Below are positions 42,116 to 50,867 of a DNA stretch of 64,000 nucleotides, piece by piece. The DNA comes from Roseitranquillus sp963749675 (GTDB lineage: Bacteria > Pseudomonadota > Alphaproteobacteria > Rhodobacterales > Rhodobacteraceae). The notes beneath the pieces were generated by a model. That model did not search any database. It was not told where the DNA came from and saw nothing but the letters and a program-made list of their open reading frames with translations. Position 1 is the first letter of the stretch. Each line of letters starts with the position of its first letter. Position numbers and translations under genes: made by a program. Where the stretch lies: NCBI GenBank assembly GCA_963749675.1, contig CAVVNT010000012.1, positions 1 through 64,000 of the forward strand, in the 5' to 3' direction.

Positions 42116-43258
42116 CTAACAGAGCCTTAACGCCTCACCAGGCTTGCTGCGCCTCCATCGCGGCCCCGAGAGTTTGATCGTTGGCCTCCGGCATGGCGAC
42201 TGCGACGAGCGGCACGCGGCTGCTGCTAGGTCTCGCGTGAGGTGGCCTGCTGCCGGTTCCGTGGACGGTAGGTCCACCCACATCCGGTGCAGGATCACGC
42301 CGATCCGGCGCGCCAGGGCGACCACCGCCCGCTTCATCCCGCGCCGTCGAGCGACCTGCAGGCCCCACGCCTTCAGCCAGCACGGCCTGGCGTGATGCAT
42401 CATCACCGTCGCCGCCTGGTAGAGCGCAGAGCGCAGACCGGCGTCGCCGGCGCGGGTGATCGATCCGACCACGTCGATCTCCCCGGACTGGTGGCGGCCT
42501 GGCGTCAGGCCGACCCAGGGCCCGACGTCCTTCGATGACCGGAACCGCTCCGGCGCATCGATCGCCGACTTCACCGTGAGCGCCACCTGCGGCCCGACCC
42601 CCGGCATCGTCATCATGATCCGGCACGCGGCGTCCTGCTTCGCCAGATCCCGGAGGCGCCGATCGAGACCGGCGAGCTCCGCGCGCAACGCCGCCCGGGC
42701 GCGGAGCATCGCCTCCGCCATCGTCTCCAGCATGGCGTTCCCCGCCGCCAGCTCGCGCACGCGCGCCGCGTAGCCGCCCTTGCTGATCTTGCCGAGCTTG
42801 AGGCCGAAGTTTCGCAGCACACCGCGCAGCGACAGCTCGACGTCGATCGCCGCCTTCTGGATGGACCGGCGCGCCGTCAGCAGCGCGCGCATCTCCTGCG
42901 CCGAGACCGACTTGCAGTGCACTGGCCGGTACCAGCCCATCTGCAGCAGGCGCGCGATCCCCTCCGCATCGCGCCGGTCCGTCTTGACGGGCATCGCCTT
43001 GAGCGCCGCCTTGACCTGGCGCGTCTCCATCAGCACGACCGTGGCGCCCGCCTCCGTGAGCGCCTTGTGCAGCCACTGCGACAGCGGCCCGGCCTCGAGC
43101 CCAACCGCCGTCACCTCGAACGGCAGGCCGAGAACGAACGCCGCGAGCGCCTCCGGTTCGCTCGGCAGCTTCGCCTCCTTCACCACTCCGCCACGCGCAT
43201 CGAGGACGCACACCGCCGCGCTTGCAAGAGAGACATCGATCCCGATGAAATGCTCCAT
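42116..43258 (-). CDS. IS110-family transposase (first type)
   Basis: Start MEHFIGIDVSLASAAVCVLD at ATG 43258. The RuvC-like DEDD residues are in GIDVSLAS, AVGLEAGPLSQWLHKALTEA and MPVKTDRRDAEGIARLLQMG. The C-terminal half carries MMTMPGVGPQVALTVKSAID and WVGLTPGRHQSGEIDVVGSI with the catalytic-Ser region GDAGLRSALYQAA. It is intact (380 aa) and differs from the IS110 types at 53, 57 and 62 kb. The roughly 130 bp upstream (43259-43390) are rich in hairpins and could hold its bridge RNA. Confidence 0.85.
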   Translation of the reverse strand: MEHFIGIDVSLASAAVCVLDARGGVVKEAKLPSEPEALAAFVLGLPFEVTAVGLEAGPLSQWLHKALTEAGATVVLMETRQVKAALKAMPVKTDRRDAEGIARLLQMGWYRPVHCKSVSAQEMRALLTARRSIQKAAIDVELSLRGVLRNFGLKLGKISKGGYAARVRELAAGNAMLETMAEAMLRARAALRAELAGLDRRLRDLAKQDAACRIMMTMPGVGPQVALTVKSAIDAPERFRSSKDVGPWVGLTPGRHQSGEIDVVGSITRAGDAGLRSALYQAATVMMHHARPCWLKAWGLQVARRRGMKRAVVALARRIGVILHRMWVDLPSTEPAAGHLTRDLAAAACRSSQSPCRRPTIKLSGPRWRRSKPGEALRLC

Positions 43259-43398
43259 GTCGTCGCCCTTTCGTCTTTGCCAGGGAGAGGGGCGCGCCAG
43301 ACCGCGCGACCCCCGCGGCGCCCACTCGCGCCGGGGCGACGACACCAACCGCCGAGAGCAGGCTCAAGGCTCCTGGGCGCCAGCCCCATTACGGCATC

Positions 43399-45072
43399 TC
43401 ACCCGAGGATGTTACCGAGAGAGGTTCTTGCCGCCTCGTCGGATTTGTTGCCGAGCAACCGCTCGATTGCATCCGCAATCACAACGCTCTCGGTGGGCGC
43501 GTCCGTTGGCGCAGAAGGCTTTCCGGCGGGGCGCGGAGCCCTCAGCCAGCGCAGCGCCTCGTCGGAAAGCCCCCCGGCAGCGTCGCCCGTGTCGCTTGCG
43601 CTCATGACCAGCGCTCTGGCGCTGTCCCGGCGCCATGCCTTCAGCCGTCGCTGGACGGTCCGGATCAGGCTGTCCGGATAGGAGCCGGGGTGAGCGACCT
43701 GGAGACGATCCAGGAGCTGCCGTCCGGTCACGGCCGGATCCGCGTCGAACCATTCCTTGAGCGTGTCTGTCACGGCTTCCAGAGGATCGGGAACGGTGCG
43801 GTAGCGCGGCTTTGAGGTCTTCGGCTCCGCCGTCGGGCGCACTTCGCCTGTGGTGCGCCAGGCGACCTTGAGACCCTCGAGGAATGCCTCGAGCGGCGGT
43901 GCGTCGCTCGTCGTGGCGGCCGCGGTGTCGGCGATCTCGATCAGTGCTCGCTGAGCCGCGCGGATGTCCCTCAGCAGGCTCACGGGATCGAGCGCCGCAT
44001 GCTGTGCGTCTAAGGCGTCCTTCAGCTCCTGTGGGACGCGCGTGTCCGCAACCAGACGCTGATGCGGCGTCAGCGGCGCATGATACCGCTTGCGGATCAG
44101 CGCGCCTTCTCGCTTCTTCTCCGCGAGCTTGAACGACGGCTGGAAGAAGTTCACGAACAGGCGCATCGGCCTGTAGAGACGCGCCAGGGCCTCTGTCGCC
44201 ACCAGGCCTTCGAAGCGACGATAGCCGACCATGCGGCGCACGACAGAGCCGTTCTTTTGCTCGATATGCGCCTGATCGTTCTTGCGGTAGGGGCGTGAGC
44301 GCGTGAACGCCACGCCTGATGTCTCGCACCAGGACTTCACCGTCTCGTTGATGAACACGGTGTCATTGTCGGTGTCGAACCCGAGGATCGGCAGGGGCGT
44401 CACGCTACGCAGCACCGTCAGCACTTCGCTCAGCAGTTGCTGTTCGCGGAACAGAAGCGGCGCGCACTCCGTCCAGCCGCTCGCGATGTCGGTGAGCACC
44501 AGCGTCTGCGCGAAGCTCCCGCTCGTCAGCGGACCGCTATGGGAGACGAGATCAGCCTCGAAGAACCCGGGCGGCGGATCGTCCCAGTCGGCATTGGTCC
44601 GGATCGGCACAGCGCGACGGATCGCCGACGATGGCGCCGTGCGGCGACGACCGCGACCGCCCGCCTGCCTGCGCACCGGACCAAGTATCCGGTCGATCGT
44701 GGCGGCGCTGATCGCTTCCAACCGATCCCGCACTCGGGGATCGAGGGCCAGATGCCCATGGTGCTCCATCGCGGCGACCAGCATCGGGATGAGTGGCTTC
44801 AATCGTTTGCCGCAGATCCTGTCCGAGGCTTCCCACAGCACGATCAGCGCCTCGCGAACGGCGTCGTCGTAGAGCCGTCGGTCGGGCCGAGGCTTCGATC
44901 GGTCGACCTTGTCCACGCCGCGGAGAAGCCGCCCGGCGTGCTTGCGATGATAGCCCGTCACCGACACGAACTCCGTCACGATCCGCCCCTTGCCCACCCG
45001 GCTCGCCCGACGGTACCGCGTCGCCAGTGCGCCCAGAAGCTCATCTCGCGTCGTCATGCTCACCCGCCTCAC
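43399..45072 (-). CDS. rve-domain (DDE integrase-type) transposase, 557 aa
   Basis: GTG 45072 follows AGGAGGTGCGCTG, so I prefer it over ATG 45057. The N-terminus has an HTH (GRIVTEFVSVTGYHRKHAGR, LLRGVDKVDRSKPRPDRRLY). The integrase core shows Asp in GFFEADLVSHSGPL, Asp in PILGFDTDNDTVFINETVKS and Glu in QAHIEQKNGSVVRRMVGYRR. A long C-terminal tail follows. I recall this architecture from unclassified (ISNCY-like) elements and lone integrase-type transposases. It is intact; the ends are undefined. Confidence 0.75.
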   Translation of the reverse strand: MRRVSMTTRDELLGALATRYRRASRVGKGRIVTEFVSVTGYHRKHAGRLLRGVDKVDRSKPRPDRRLYDDAVREALIVLWEASDRICGKRLKPLIPMLVAAMEHHGHLALDPRVRDRLEAISAATIDRILGPVRRQAGGRGRRRTAPSSAIRRAVPIRTNADWDDPPPGFFEADLVSHSGPLTSGSFAQTLVLTDIASGWTECAPLLFREQQLLSEVLTVLRSVTPLPILGFDTDNDTVFINETVKSWCETSGVAFTRSRPYRKNDQAHIEQKNGSVVRRMVGYRRFEGLVATEALARLYRPMRLFVNFFQPSFKLAEKKREGALIRKRYHAPLTPHQRLVADTRVPQELKDALDAQHAALDPVSLLRDIRAAQRALIEIADTAAATTSDAPPLEAFLEGLKVAWRTTGEVRPTAEPKTSKPRYRTVPDPLEAVTDTLKEWFDADPAVTGRQLLDRLQVAHPGSYPDSLIRTVQRRLKAWRRDSARALVMSASDTGDAAGGLSDEALRWLRAPRPAGKPSAPTDAPTESVVIADAIERLLGNKSDEAARTSLGNILG

Positions 45073-45485
45073 CAGCGCACCTCCTGCTCCCGGAATACCC
45101 CGGGAACATTCCTAACGAGGCAACGGCCCTACCTTTGGCAACAATTCTGGCGAGGCAATGCGACCATCGCGACGCCCGTGAGGCCCACGGCAGGCGAAGA
45201 ACACGATGCCCGCGCATTCCTTGTCGCCACTCAAGGACGCCAAGCAACCCCGTCTGCGCCACTCCACAATCGGCCTGAGCGCGAGGCAGCAAGTGCCCGA
45301 CCCTGCGAAGGGCACATGGCAAGCGTTGTGTTTGACGGGCCAAGCGTTGTCCGAAGACGGCTTGAGATCGGTCACGCGCCAGACGAAATCCACGTTCCCG
45401 CTCGGCAGGCGCGTGTTCATGCGCCGCTACGACCATCTTCCTCGGACATGAAGGGAAACCCGCTCTGGAGCTCTTGCGAGGAGCG
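45073..45485. other. 413 bp without a convincing gene
   Basis: The first part (45073-45160) probably holds the end of the rve-type element. The minus-strand frame 45112-45420 has no ribosome-binding site and no recognisable family. No clear repeats or terminator are seen. Confidence 0.3.
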
Positions 45486-45773
45486 TCAGCCGACCTTCCT
45501 CGCTGACGCCGGCAACGGCAGGTCGCCGAAACTGATCGCGCTGCAGGTCAGCACGGCACCGGTCGCGTCAATGACGATGCGGAGGCGTCGGTTCTGCGAA
45601 AAGAAAGTCAGGCGCAGGCGGCCGGCGTCGTCCTCGGCGCCGCGTTCAAGGCGACTGGTGATCGTGCCGTCGCGCATCCCCGCGCGCAAGGCGGGCTCGT
45701 CGATCTTGAGCCCCTCGGCGACCGTCGCCGCGTCGATCTGAACGAGGTTCTCGCCGATCTCGATACCTGCCAT
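45486..45773 (-). CDS. DUF6522-family protein
   Basis: An intact 95-aa protein: MAGIEIGENLVQIDAATVAE, GLKIDEPALRAGMRDGTITS, AGRLRLTFFSQNRRLRIVID and a final ISFGDLPLPA. I recognise the short beta-rich DUF6522 family (LTF..NRR.R...D block). Members lie near nitric-oxide or respiratory genes in alphaproteobacteria, as here directly after an Rrf2-type regulator (28 bp gap). The function is unknown. Confidence 0.65.
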   Translation of the reverse strand: MAGIEIGENLVQIDAATVAEGLKIDEPALRAGMRDGTITSRLERGAEDDAGRLRLTFFSQNRRLRIVIDATGAVLTCSAISFGDLPLPASARKVG

Positions 45774-45801
45774 GTCCTGTCCTCCATGTTGATCTTAGCG
45801 C

Positions 45802-46236
45802 TCAGGCGGCCGAGGGCGTCCCCTCCGGCAGATCCCCCGGCCACGCGCAATCGGCGACAGTGCTTCGGCTCAGCTCCTTCAGGAACGCCTCGCGCGCAGC
45901 GGCGAGCCGAGGCTTGAGGCGACAGCGCGGCTTCAGCACGCAAGCGCCGCCGTCGGCGCGAAAGCATTCGACGATGGCGAAGCGCTGCTCCAGATGTCGC
46001 ACGACCTCCCCGAGCGAGATCTCGTCTGCGTCTCGGGCAAGCCGGATGCCGCCGCCGGCGCCGCGCTGCGTCGTGACGTAGCCGCCGCGCGCCAGATCCT
46101 GCACGACCTTGGCCAAGTGATGCCGCGAGATGCGAAACTCGTCGGCGATGTCGCGGCTGGACAGCGAGGCGTTCGGCTCGTCCGCCAGCCGCATCAAGAT
46201 CCGCAATCCGTAGTCCGTGAAGGTCGCCAGCCGCAT
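45802..46236 (-). CDS. Rrf2-family iron-sulfur regulator (NsrR-like)
   Basis: Start chosen at ATG 46236 (MRLATFTDYGLRILMRLADE), the usual Rrf2 beginning. A winged HTH follows (SSRDIADEFRISRHHLAKVV, QDLARGGYVTTQRGAGGGIR), then three Cys in CFRADGGACVLKPRC (spacing 7 and 5) that should hold a [2Fe-2S] or [4Fe-4S] cluster. Rrf2 proteins of this shape sense nitric oxide (NsrR) or iron-sulfur status. The divergent neighbour is a cytochrome oxidase stub followed by a truncated haemoglobin gene, which favours NO sensing. Confidence 0.8.
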   Translation of the reverse strand: MRLATFTDYGLRILMRLADEPNASLSSRDIADEFRISRHHLAKVVQDLARGGYVTTQRGAGGGIRLARDADEISLGEVVRHLEQRFAIVECFRADGGACVLKPRCRLKPRLAAAREAFLKELSRSTVADCAWPGDLPEGTPSAA

Positions 46237-46257
46237 GCGCGTTCCCGAGGTGAGCAT

Positions 46258-46359
46258 TGACAGTCTTCAGTATGACCGCTCAAAATAGGAATTGCAAATA
46301 CCGATTCCCCTCTCCCGCCGCGTCCCCTCGTGGGCTGGTGAGCGATCAGAGGTGTCCCT
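46258..46359. promoter_or_regulatory. divergent promoter region, possible Rrf2 operator
   Basis: This is a short A+T-rich stretch between the regulator and the plus-strand genes. It includes AAAATAGGAATTGCAAATAC, then CGATTCC. GGAAT and ATTCC at 46287-46307 form a 5-bp inverted repeat spaced like an NsrR/Rrf2 site. This is suggestive only. Confidence 0.3.
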
Positions 46360-46863
46360 ATGGCCGACGCTGCGCTAGAGCACGAGGACGATCCGAGAGG
46401 CTTCTTTAGTCGCTGGATCATGTCCACGAACCACAAGGACATCGGTCTTCTCTACATCTTCACCTCCGCCGCGTTCGGTCTGATCGCCGTCCTGATGTCG
46501 GTCTACATGCAACTCGAACTGTCCCAGCCGGGGGTGCAGTACATGTGCCTGGAGGGGATGCGGTTCTGGCCCGGGGGCGAGTGCGCGCCGAACGGGCACC
46601 TCTACAACGTCCTGGTCACCTACCACGGGATCCTGATGATGTTCTTCGTCGTCATCCCGGCGCTCTTCGGCGGATTCCGCAACTACCTGATGCCGCTGAT
46701 GATCGGCGCGCCCGACATGGCCTTTCCCAGGCTGAACAACCTCAGCTACTGGCTTTTCGTGGCGGGAGCCACGCTGGCGGTGTCGTCGCTGTTCGCGCCT
46801 GGCGGCAGCGGCCAACCGGGCGCCGGCATCGGATGGGCGAACCCGCGCGCGCCGCCGCGCTGA
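46360..46863 (+). pseudogene. cytochrome c oxidase subunit I, N-terminal stub
   Basis: ATG 46360 has AGAGGTGT upstream. The protein reads FFSRWIMSTNHKDIGLLYIF (hallmark of CtaD/CoxA), NVLVTYHGILMMFFVVIPAL (haem-ligand His in YHG), GFRNYLMPLMIGAPDMAFPR and APGGSGQPGAGIGW. It then stops after 167 residues; a full subunit I has over 500. The frame leaves the family at ANPRAPPR, so a deletion removed about ten transmembrane segments and the copper site. It cannot be a working oxidase. Confidence 0.85.
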
Positions 46864-46964
46864 CTGGGGCCAGTAGCCGGTGACGTCGCACCGAAGAGGT
46901 ATTTACGATGCCGATTATCAGGCGTAGGCATGATCGCGAGCGTCCATCGTTGCCAAGGTCCCAA

Positions 46965-47426
46965 ATGCAGACACTCACCGCCCCGTCCGTCATCTCGGCC
47001 CGACCCGAAGTGACCGCCACGCTGATGGCCGAGACCGGCCTCTCGGACGACATGCTGCGGACGCTGGTCCACCGGTTCTACGCTCGCGTCCGGCGCGATT
47101 CTGTCCTCGGTCCGATCTTTGCCGCGCGGATCACCGACTGGGAGCCGCATCTGGAACGGATGACCGCCTTCTGGTCGTCCGTCGCGTTGATGACCGGACG
47201 CTATCACGGTCGGCCGGTGCCCGCCCATGCCGGGCTGCCGGTCGACTGGACGCACTTCGAAAGGTGGCTGGCGCTCTTCGGCGAGACGGCGCGCGAGACC
47301 TGTCCGCCCGACGGCGCCGCGCACGTCATCGAGCGGGCGGAGCGGATCGCGCAATCGTTGCATTACGCCGTCGCGGACGCCCGCGCTGGTCGCGGTGTTC
47401 CAACCTGCGAACCGTCCGCGATTTGA
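46965..47426 (+). CDS. group III truncated haemoglobin
   Basis: Start ATG 46965 (MQTLTAPSVISARPEVTATL) with AAGGT upstream. The 153-aa protein shows LVHRFYARVRRDSVLGPIFA (B/C-helix Phe-Tyr pair), WEPHLERMTAFWSSVALMTG (E helix with Trp) and GRPVPAHAGLPVDWTHFERW, where His in PAHAGL is the proximal haem ligand. Group III truncated globins bind O2 and NO, and several protect against nitrosative stress. The Rrf2 regulator close by supports that role. The gene is intact. Confidence 0.88.
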   Translation: MQTLTAPSVISARPEVTATLMAETGLSDDMLRTLVHRFYARVRRDSVLGPIFAARITDWEPHLERMTAFWSSVALMTGRYHGRPVPAHAGLPVDWTHFERWLALFGETARETCPPDGAAHVIERAERIAQSLHYAVADARAGRGVPTCEPSAI

Positions 47427-47454
47427 CCGACCCCAGCCCGGAAAGGAGCACACC

Positions 47455-47754
47455 ATGACACGCCAGATCCTCGGAGCCGTCGTAGCCGGCGCCCTTATCG
47501 TCGCCGCGCCGGCACTGGCGCAGGAAGACGAGACATGGCTGCCCAGCCTCGTGACCGAGACGCCGCAGGCGGGCTTCGACCTCGCCGTCTCGATGGCGCG
47601 GCGCGCGGTCAAGACGACGCAGCCCGACGTGGAGACGCTGATGCAGCTGCGGCCAGCCTATTCGCATGATGCGGACAGCCTGATCGGGGTTTCGGGTGTG
47701 GTCGCCGCCTACTTCGCCACCATCGCCGCAGCCAACGACTATTGGAAAGAATGA
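47455..47754 (+). CDS. small exported hypothetical protein (99 aa)
   Basis: AAAGGAG precedes ATG 47455 by 6-7 nt. A signal peptide (LGAVVAGALIVAAPALA, cut before QEDE) is followed by LPSLVTETPQAGFDLAVSMA and VAAYFATIAAANDYWKE. It is mostly helical, with no Cys. It lies 28 bp after the haemoglobin gene and probably belongs to its operon. No family is recognised. Confidence 0.65.
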   Translation: MTRQILGAVVAGALIVAAPALAQEDETWLPSLVTETPQAGFDLAVSMARRAVKTTQPDVETLMQLRPAYSHDADSLIGVSGVVAAYFATIAAANDYWKE

Positions 47755-47841
47755 CGTCGCGGAGAGCGCTCATGTCCGACCTGCACTTGCCGACCGCGCG
47801 CATTCGGTCAATGCGGTGGACCTGATGATGGAGGACGACGG

Positions 47842-48204
47842 ATGAGCCGTCCGGACATCGACATCGCCCGCGCCTACGATGAGGCCGGCGCGGGGCGCGC
47901 GCGGCTTCTGGTCGACCGGGTCTGGCCGCGGGGCATCCCCAAGGAAGACCTCGAACACGACGACTGGATCCGAGAGATCGCGCCGGCGAGCGAGTTGCGC
48001 AAGTGGTTCGATCACGACGCCGAAACGTGGGATGGGTTCCGCAAGCGCTACCGCGAAGAGCTCGACACGAACGGCGCGGCGGTCGAGCGTTGTCTCGGCT
48101 GGTGCCGCAAGGGGCCGGTGACCCTGCTCTTTGCCGCCAAGCACCGCGAGCACAACCTGACGGTAATTCTGCGCGATTGCCTCGTCAAACGGATTGACCG
48201 GTGA
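47842..48204 (+). CDS. DUF488 family protein (YeaO-like)
   Basis: An intact protein of 120 aa: ARAYDEAGAGRARLLVDRVW, PRGIPKEDLEHDDWIREIAP, ASELRKWFDHDAETWDGFRK and a final KGPVTLLFAAKHREHNLTVI. The RVWPRG and KEHN-type blocks identify the YeaO group of DUF488. The biochemical function is not known. Its stop overlaps the GTG of the next gene, so both are co-translated. Confidence 0.82.
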   Translation: MSRPDIDIARAYDEAGAGRARLLVDRVWPRGIPKEDLEHDDWIREIAPASELRKWFDHDAETWDGFRKRYREELDTNGAAVERCLGWCRKGPVTLLFAAKHREHNLTVILRDCLVKRIDR

Positions 48205-48893
48205 GCGACGCCCGGAACAGCGGGAGCTACGCCTCGCCGCCCTGCCTCGCGCACGAGATCGAACCGGCGTATTTCGACCCCGCCGCCGTCGACCCGCAGC
48301 AGGCGGCGGATGTTGCACGCTGGCGTAAGGCCGAACGCAAGCGTCTGCTGGCCGAGCGGGCAGCCATGCCGGTGGCGAAGCGCAAAGATGTCGGCGCAGA
48401 CCTCGCGCGTGCACTCGACCGACTCATCGCCGACCGCGTCGGCCTTTTGACCGGCGTCGTCGTCTCGGGCTACTGGCCGATCAAGTCCGAGCCGGATCTG
48501 CGCGGCTGGCTCGGGCGGCTCAGCGAGGCGGGCACCATCACCGCACTGCCGGTCGTCGAGACCCGCGCCGCGCCGCTCGTCTTCCGACGCTGGCAGCCGC
48601 GCGCGCGGATGGTCCGAGGCGACTGGAACATCCCGGTGCCGGCGCCCGGAGCGGAGAGCGTCGTGCCCGAGATCGCTCTTGCGCCGCTCGTCGGATGGGA
48701 CGGGGAGGGCTACCGCCTCGGCTACGGTGGCGGCTATTTCGACCGCACGTTGGCGGCGCTTTCGCCACGGCCCTTCGTCGTCGGCGTCGGGCTCGAAGCG
48801 GCGCGCCTGCCTTCCATCTACCCGCAGCCACACGACGTGCCGATCGACGCGATCGTCACCGAGACGGGCCTACGTCTGATGCGCGAGCAATGA
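48201..48893 (+). CDS. 5-formyltetrahydrofolate cyclo-ligase
   Basis: GTG 48201 is set by overlap with DUF488. The protein (230 aa) has the ATP/substrate parts ARWRKAERKRLLAERAAM (Arg-Lys-rich start), VVSGYWPIKSEPDLRGWLGR and the family signature LVGWDGEGYRLGYGGGYFDR. It converts 5-formyl-THF to 5,10-methenyl-THF using ATP. The long N-terminal extension of about 40 residues before the ligase fold is common in Rhodobacterales. The ATG of the next gene overlaps its stop. Confidence 0.85.
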   Translation: MSDARNSGSYASPPCLAHEIEPAYFDPAAVDPQQAADVARWRKAERKRLLAERAAMPVAKRKDVGADLARALDRLIADRVGLLTGVVVSGYWPIKSEPDLRGWLGRLSEAGTITALPVVETRAAPLVFRRWQPRARMVRGDWNIPVPAPGAESVVPEIALAPLVGWDGEGYRLGYGGGYFDRTLAALSPRPFVVGVGLEAARLPSIYPQPHDVPIDAIVTETGLRLMREQ

Positions 48894-49246
48894 CGATGCG
48901 GCTCGCGTGGGTCACAATGGGCTTCGCGGCGCTCGGCCTCGGCGCCTTGGGCGTGCTGCTGCCGCTCCTGCCCACGACGCCGTTCGTGATCCTTGCCGCG
49001 CTCGCGTTCGGCCGCGGCTCTCCGGCGTTGCGTGCCCGGTTGGAGGCGCACCGCACCTTCGGTCCCGCGATCCGCGACTGGGAGGCGCGCGGCGCCATCG
49101 CCAGGCGCCACAAGGTCGCGGCCTGCACGCTGATGGCGCTGACGCTTGTCGCAAGCTGGATGGCGGCGGTGCCCGCAACGATGCTCGTCCTGCAAACGAT
49201 CGCGATGAACGCCGCGGCAGCCTACATCCTGACCCGGCCCGCTTGA
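48890..49246 (+). CDS. DUF454 (YbaN-like) inner-membrane protein
   Basis: An intact 118-aa protein: LAWVTMGFAALGLGALGVLL, PLLPTTPFVILAALAFGRGS, then EAHRTFGPAIRDWEARGAIA and two more hydrophobic segments. The LPLLPTTPF block after the first membrane helix is the DUF454 hallmark. The role is unknown; members often lie near haem or respiratory genes. It starts in overlap with the cyclo-ligase stop. Confidence 0.8.
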   Translation: MTMRLAWVTMGFAALGLGALGVLLPLLPTTPFVILAALAFGRGSPALRARLEAHRTFGPAIRDWEARGAIARRHKVAACTLMALTLVASWMAAVPATMLVLQTIAMNAAAAYILTRPA

Positions 49247-49254
49247 GGAGGTCG

Positions 49255-49865
49255 ATGACGATGGCCCGCTTCTACTCCATCGGCCATTCCAACCGGCCGT
49301 TCGAGGTGTTCTTGAGCATCCTGCGCGAGGCGGGCGTGGGCGACGTCGCCGATGTGCGCAAGCTGCCCGGATCGCGCAGCAATTCGGCCTACAACGCGGA
49401 CGTGTTAGCGGTGCGGCTGTCCGAGCACCAGATCGGATACCGGCACCTGCCGGTCCTCGGCGGTCGCCGCGGACGCCAGCCGGAGTGTCCGACGAGGTGA
49501 ACGGCGCCTGGCGCAACCGCAGCTTTCGGAACTACGCGCTGACCGAGGACTTCGCCGAGGGGCTCATCGAACTGGTGGCACTCGGCGCGGCACGGCCGGT
49601 GGCGATCATGTGCGCCGAGGCCGTCTGGTGGCGGTGCCACCGCCGGATCGTCGTCGATCACCTGCTCAGTGCAGGACACGACGTCGTTCATCTGATGGGG
49701 GAGGGACGAGAGGCTCCCGCCACTTCAACGCCGGCCGCTCGAAGCGCCCCCGGCGGCAAGGTCGTCTATCCCGCCGGAGGAGGGTCACTGACGTGCCATG
49801 TCGCAACCGCGGACAGCAGAGCCAGGAGCCTGCAGCGCCACGGCGGCCGTCGTGCGTACTGGTGA
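49255..49865 (+). pseudogene. DUF488 protein (second type), one-base frameshift
   Basis: GAGGAGG precedes ATG 49255. Frame 1 gives MARFYSIGHSNRPFEVFLSI and ADVRKLPGSRSNSAYNADVL. At about 49488 the line moves to the next frame: SDEVNGAWRNRSFRNYALTE, IMCAEAVWWRCHRRIVVDHL (Cys motif of the family), HDVVHLMGEGREAPA. A missing G (GAGTG for GAGGTG) explains it. The natural end is near GGKVVYPAGG. Confidence 0.75.
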
Positions 49866-49902
49866 GGTTCACAATCATGCGGGGATCGGTCAGGATGGTC
49901 TT

Positions 49903-50771
49903 AGAGGGTGTGTGAGAAGTCGCCGCCGTGGCGTCGAGGCCCATGTTCCTGTCGAGAACGACGAGGGAGATCATGGTGCCGCACGCCTATCTGACCGATT
50001 TGACCGATGCCCAGTGGGCGCTGATCGCGCCACACCTTCCTTCATCACGGCCGGGCGGTAGGCCCCGCCGTACGAGCCTGCGTGCCGTTGTCGACGCGAT
50101 CTTTTATCTGCTGCGCACCGGTTGCCAGTGGCGCTTGCTGCCGCGTGATTTCCCGCCATGGGGGACGGTCTGGTGGTACTTCCGTCGCTGGCGGCTCGAC
50201 GGCGTCTGGACCCGGCTGCATCGCGCGCTCTACCGCGCCGCCCGGCGACATACCGGCCGGCGGCCCGATCCCTCGGTTGCGATCATGGACAGCCAGTCTG
50301 TGAAGACCACCGAAAGGGGGGCGTTCGCGGCTTCGACGGCCACAAGCGGATCAAGGGACGCAAGCGCCAGATGCTCGTTGATACGCAGGGCTTCCTCATC
50401 TCGTGTCGCGTCGAACCGGCCGGCATTTGCGATCGCCGCGCCGCTCGCGACCTGACCGCCGGGCTGGCGCCACTCTGGCCGAAGATCCACACCGTGATCG
50501 CCGATGCCGGCTACGAGAGCAAAGGGCTGGCGCAAGACATGAAAGACCGGAACAAATGGCGCCTCTGCATCGTCAAGCGCCGGGAGCAGGCCTTCAAGAT
50601 CGCCGGGCTGAACTGGATCGTCGAGCGCAGCTTCGCATGGCTCGGTCGGCACCGCAGGATGTCCAAGGACTACGAGTTCCGCGTACAGACGGCGGAAACG
50701 CTGATCACCGTCGCCGCCTGCGCCCAAATGCTTCGCCGCCTCGCGCCGGGATGACTTCTCACACACCCTCT
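49903..50771 (+). mobile_element. 869-bp IS5-family element with 18-bp perfect inverted ends (called IS-B here)
   Basis: GAGGGTGTGTGAGAAGTC (49904-49921) and its exact complement (50753-50770) bound the element; an extra A/T pair lies outside. Flanks are TTA and TGA, not identical, and the sequences on each side come from different genes. So an adjacent deletion has probably removed the original left flank. A fragment of a second copy lies at 58684-58870. Confidence 0.85.
49973..50754 (+). CDS. IS-B transposase in two frames, possible -1 ribosomal frameshift
   Basis: Start ATG 49973 (MVPHAYLTDLTDAQWALIAP). Frame 1 carries VVDAIFYLLRTGCQWRLLPR and the first Asp in AIMDSQSVKTTE. At AAAGGGGGG (50313-50321) the protein continues in the -1 frame: KGGVRGFDGHKRIKGRKRQM, TVIADAGYESKGLAQDM (second Asp) and NWIVERSFAWLGRHRRMSKD (Glu). 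Many IS427-group elements make OrfA/OrfAB by slipping at exactly this KTTEKGG position, so this need not be damage. Confidence 0.75.
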
Positions 50772-50867
50772 GAGGTTCGGACCGCACTCAACGACAATCT
50801 CTGCAGGTGCGGTACGCACACGCGGATCATCAAGGCGGTCATGCTTGCCGCCGAGGGGGAGGGCTGA
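50772..50867 (+). pseudogene. iorA: (2Fe-2S) subunit of isoquinoline 1-oxidoreductase-type enzyme, 3' end only
   Basis: Directly after the IS-B end the frame reads EVRTALNDNLCRCGTHTRII, then KAVMLAAEGEG and stop. LCRCGTH is the second Fe-S cluster motif of the small subunit in the xanthine-oxidase family. The first about 120 residues are gone, evidently by an IS-B-linked deletion. The stop is 3 bp before the large-subunit ATG. Confidence 0.75.
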
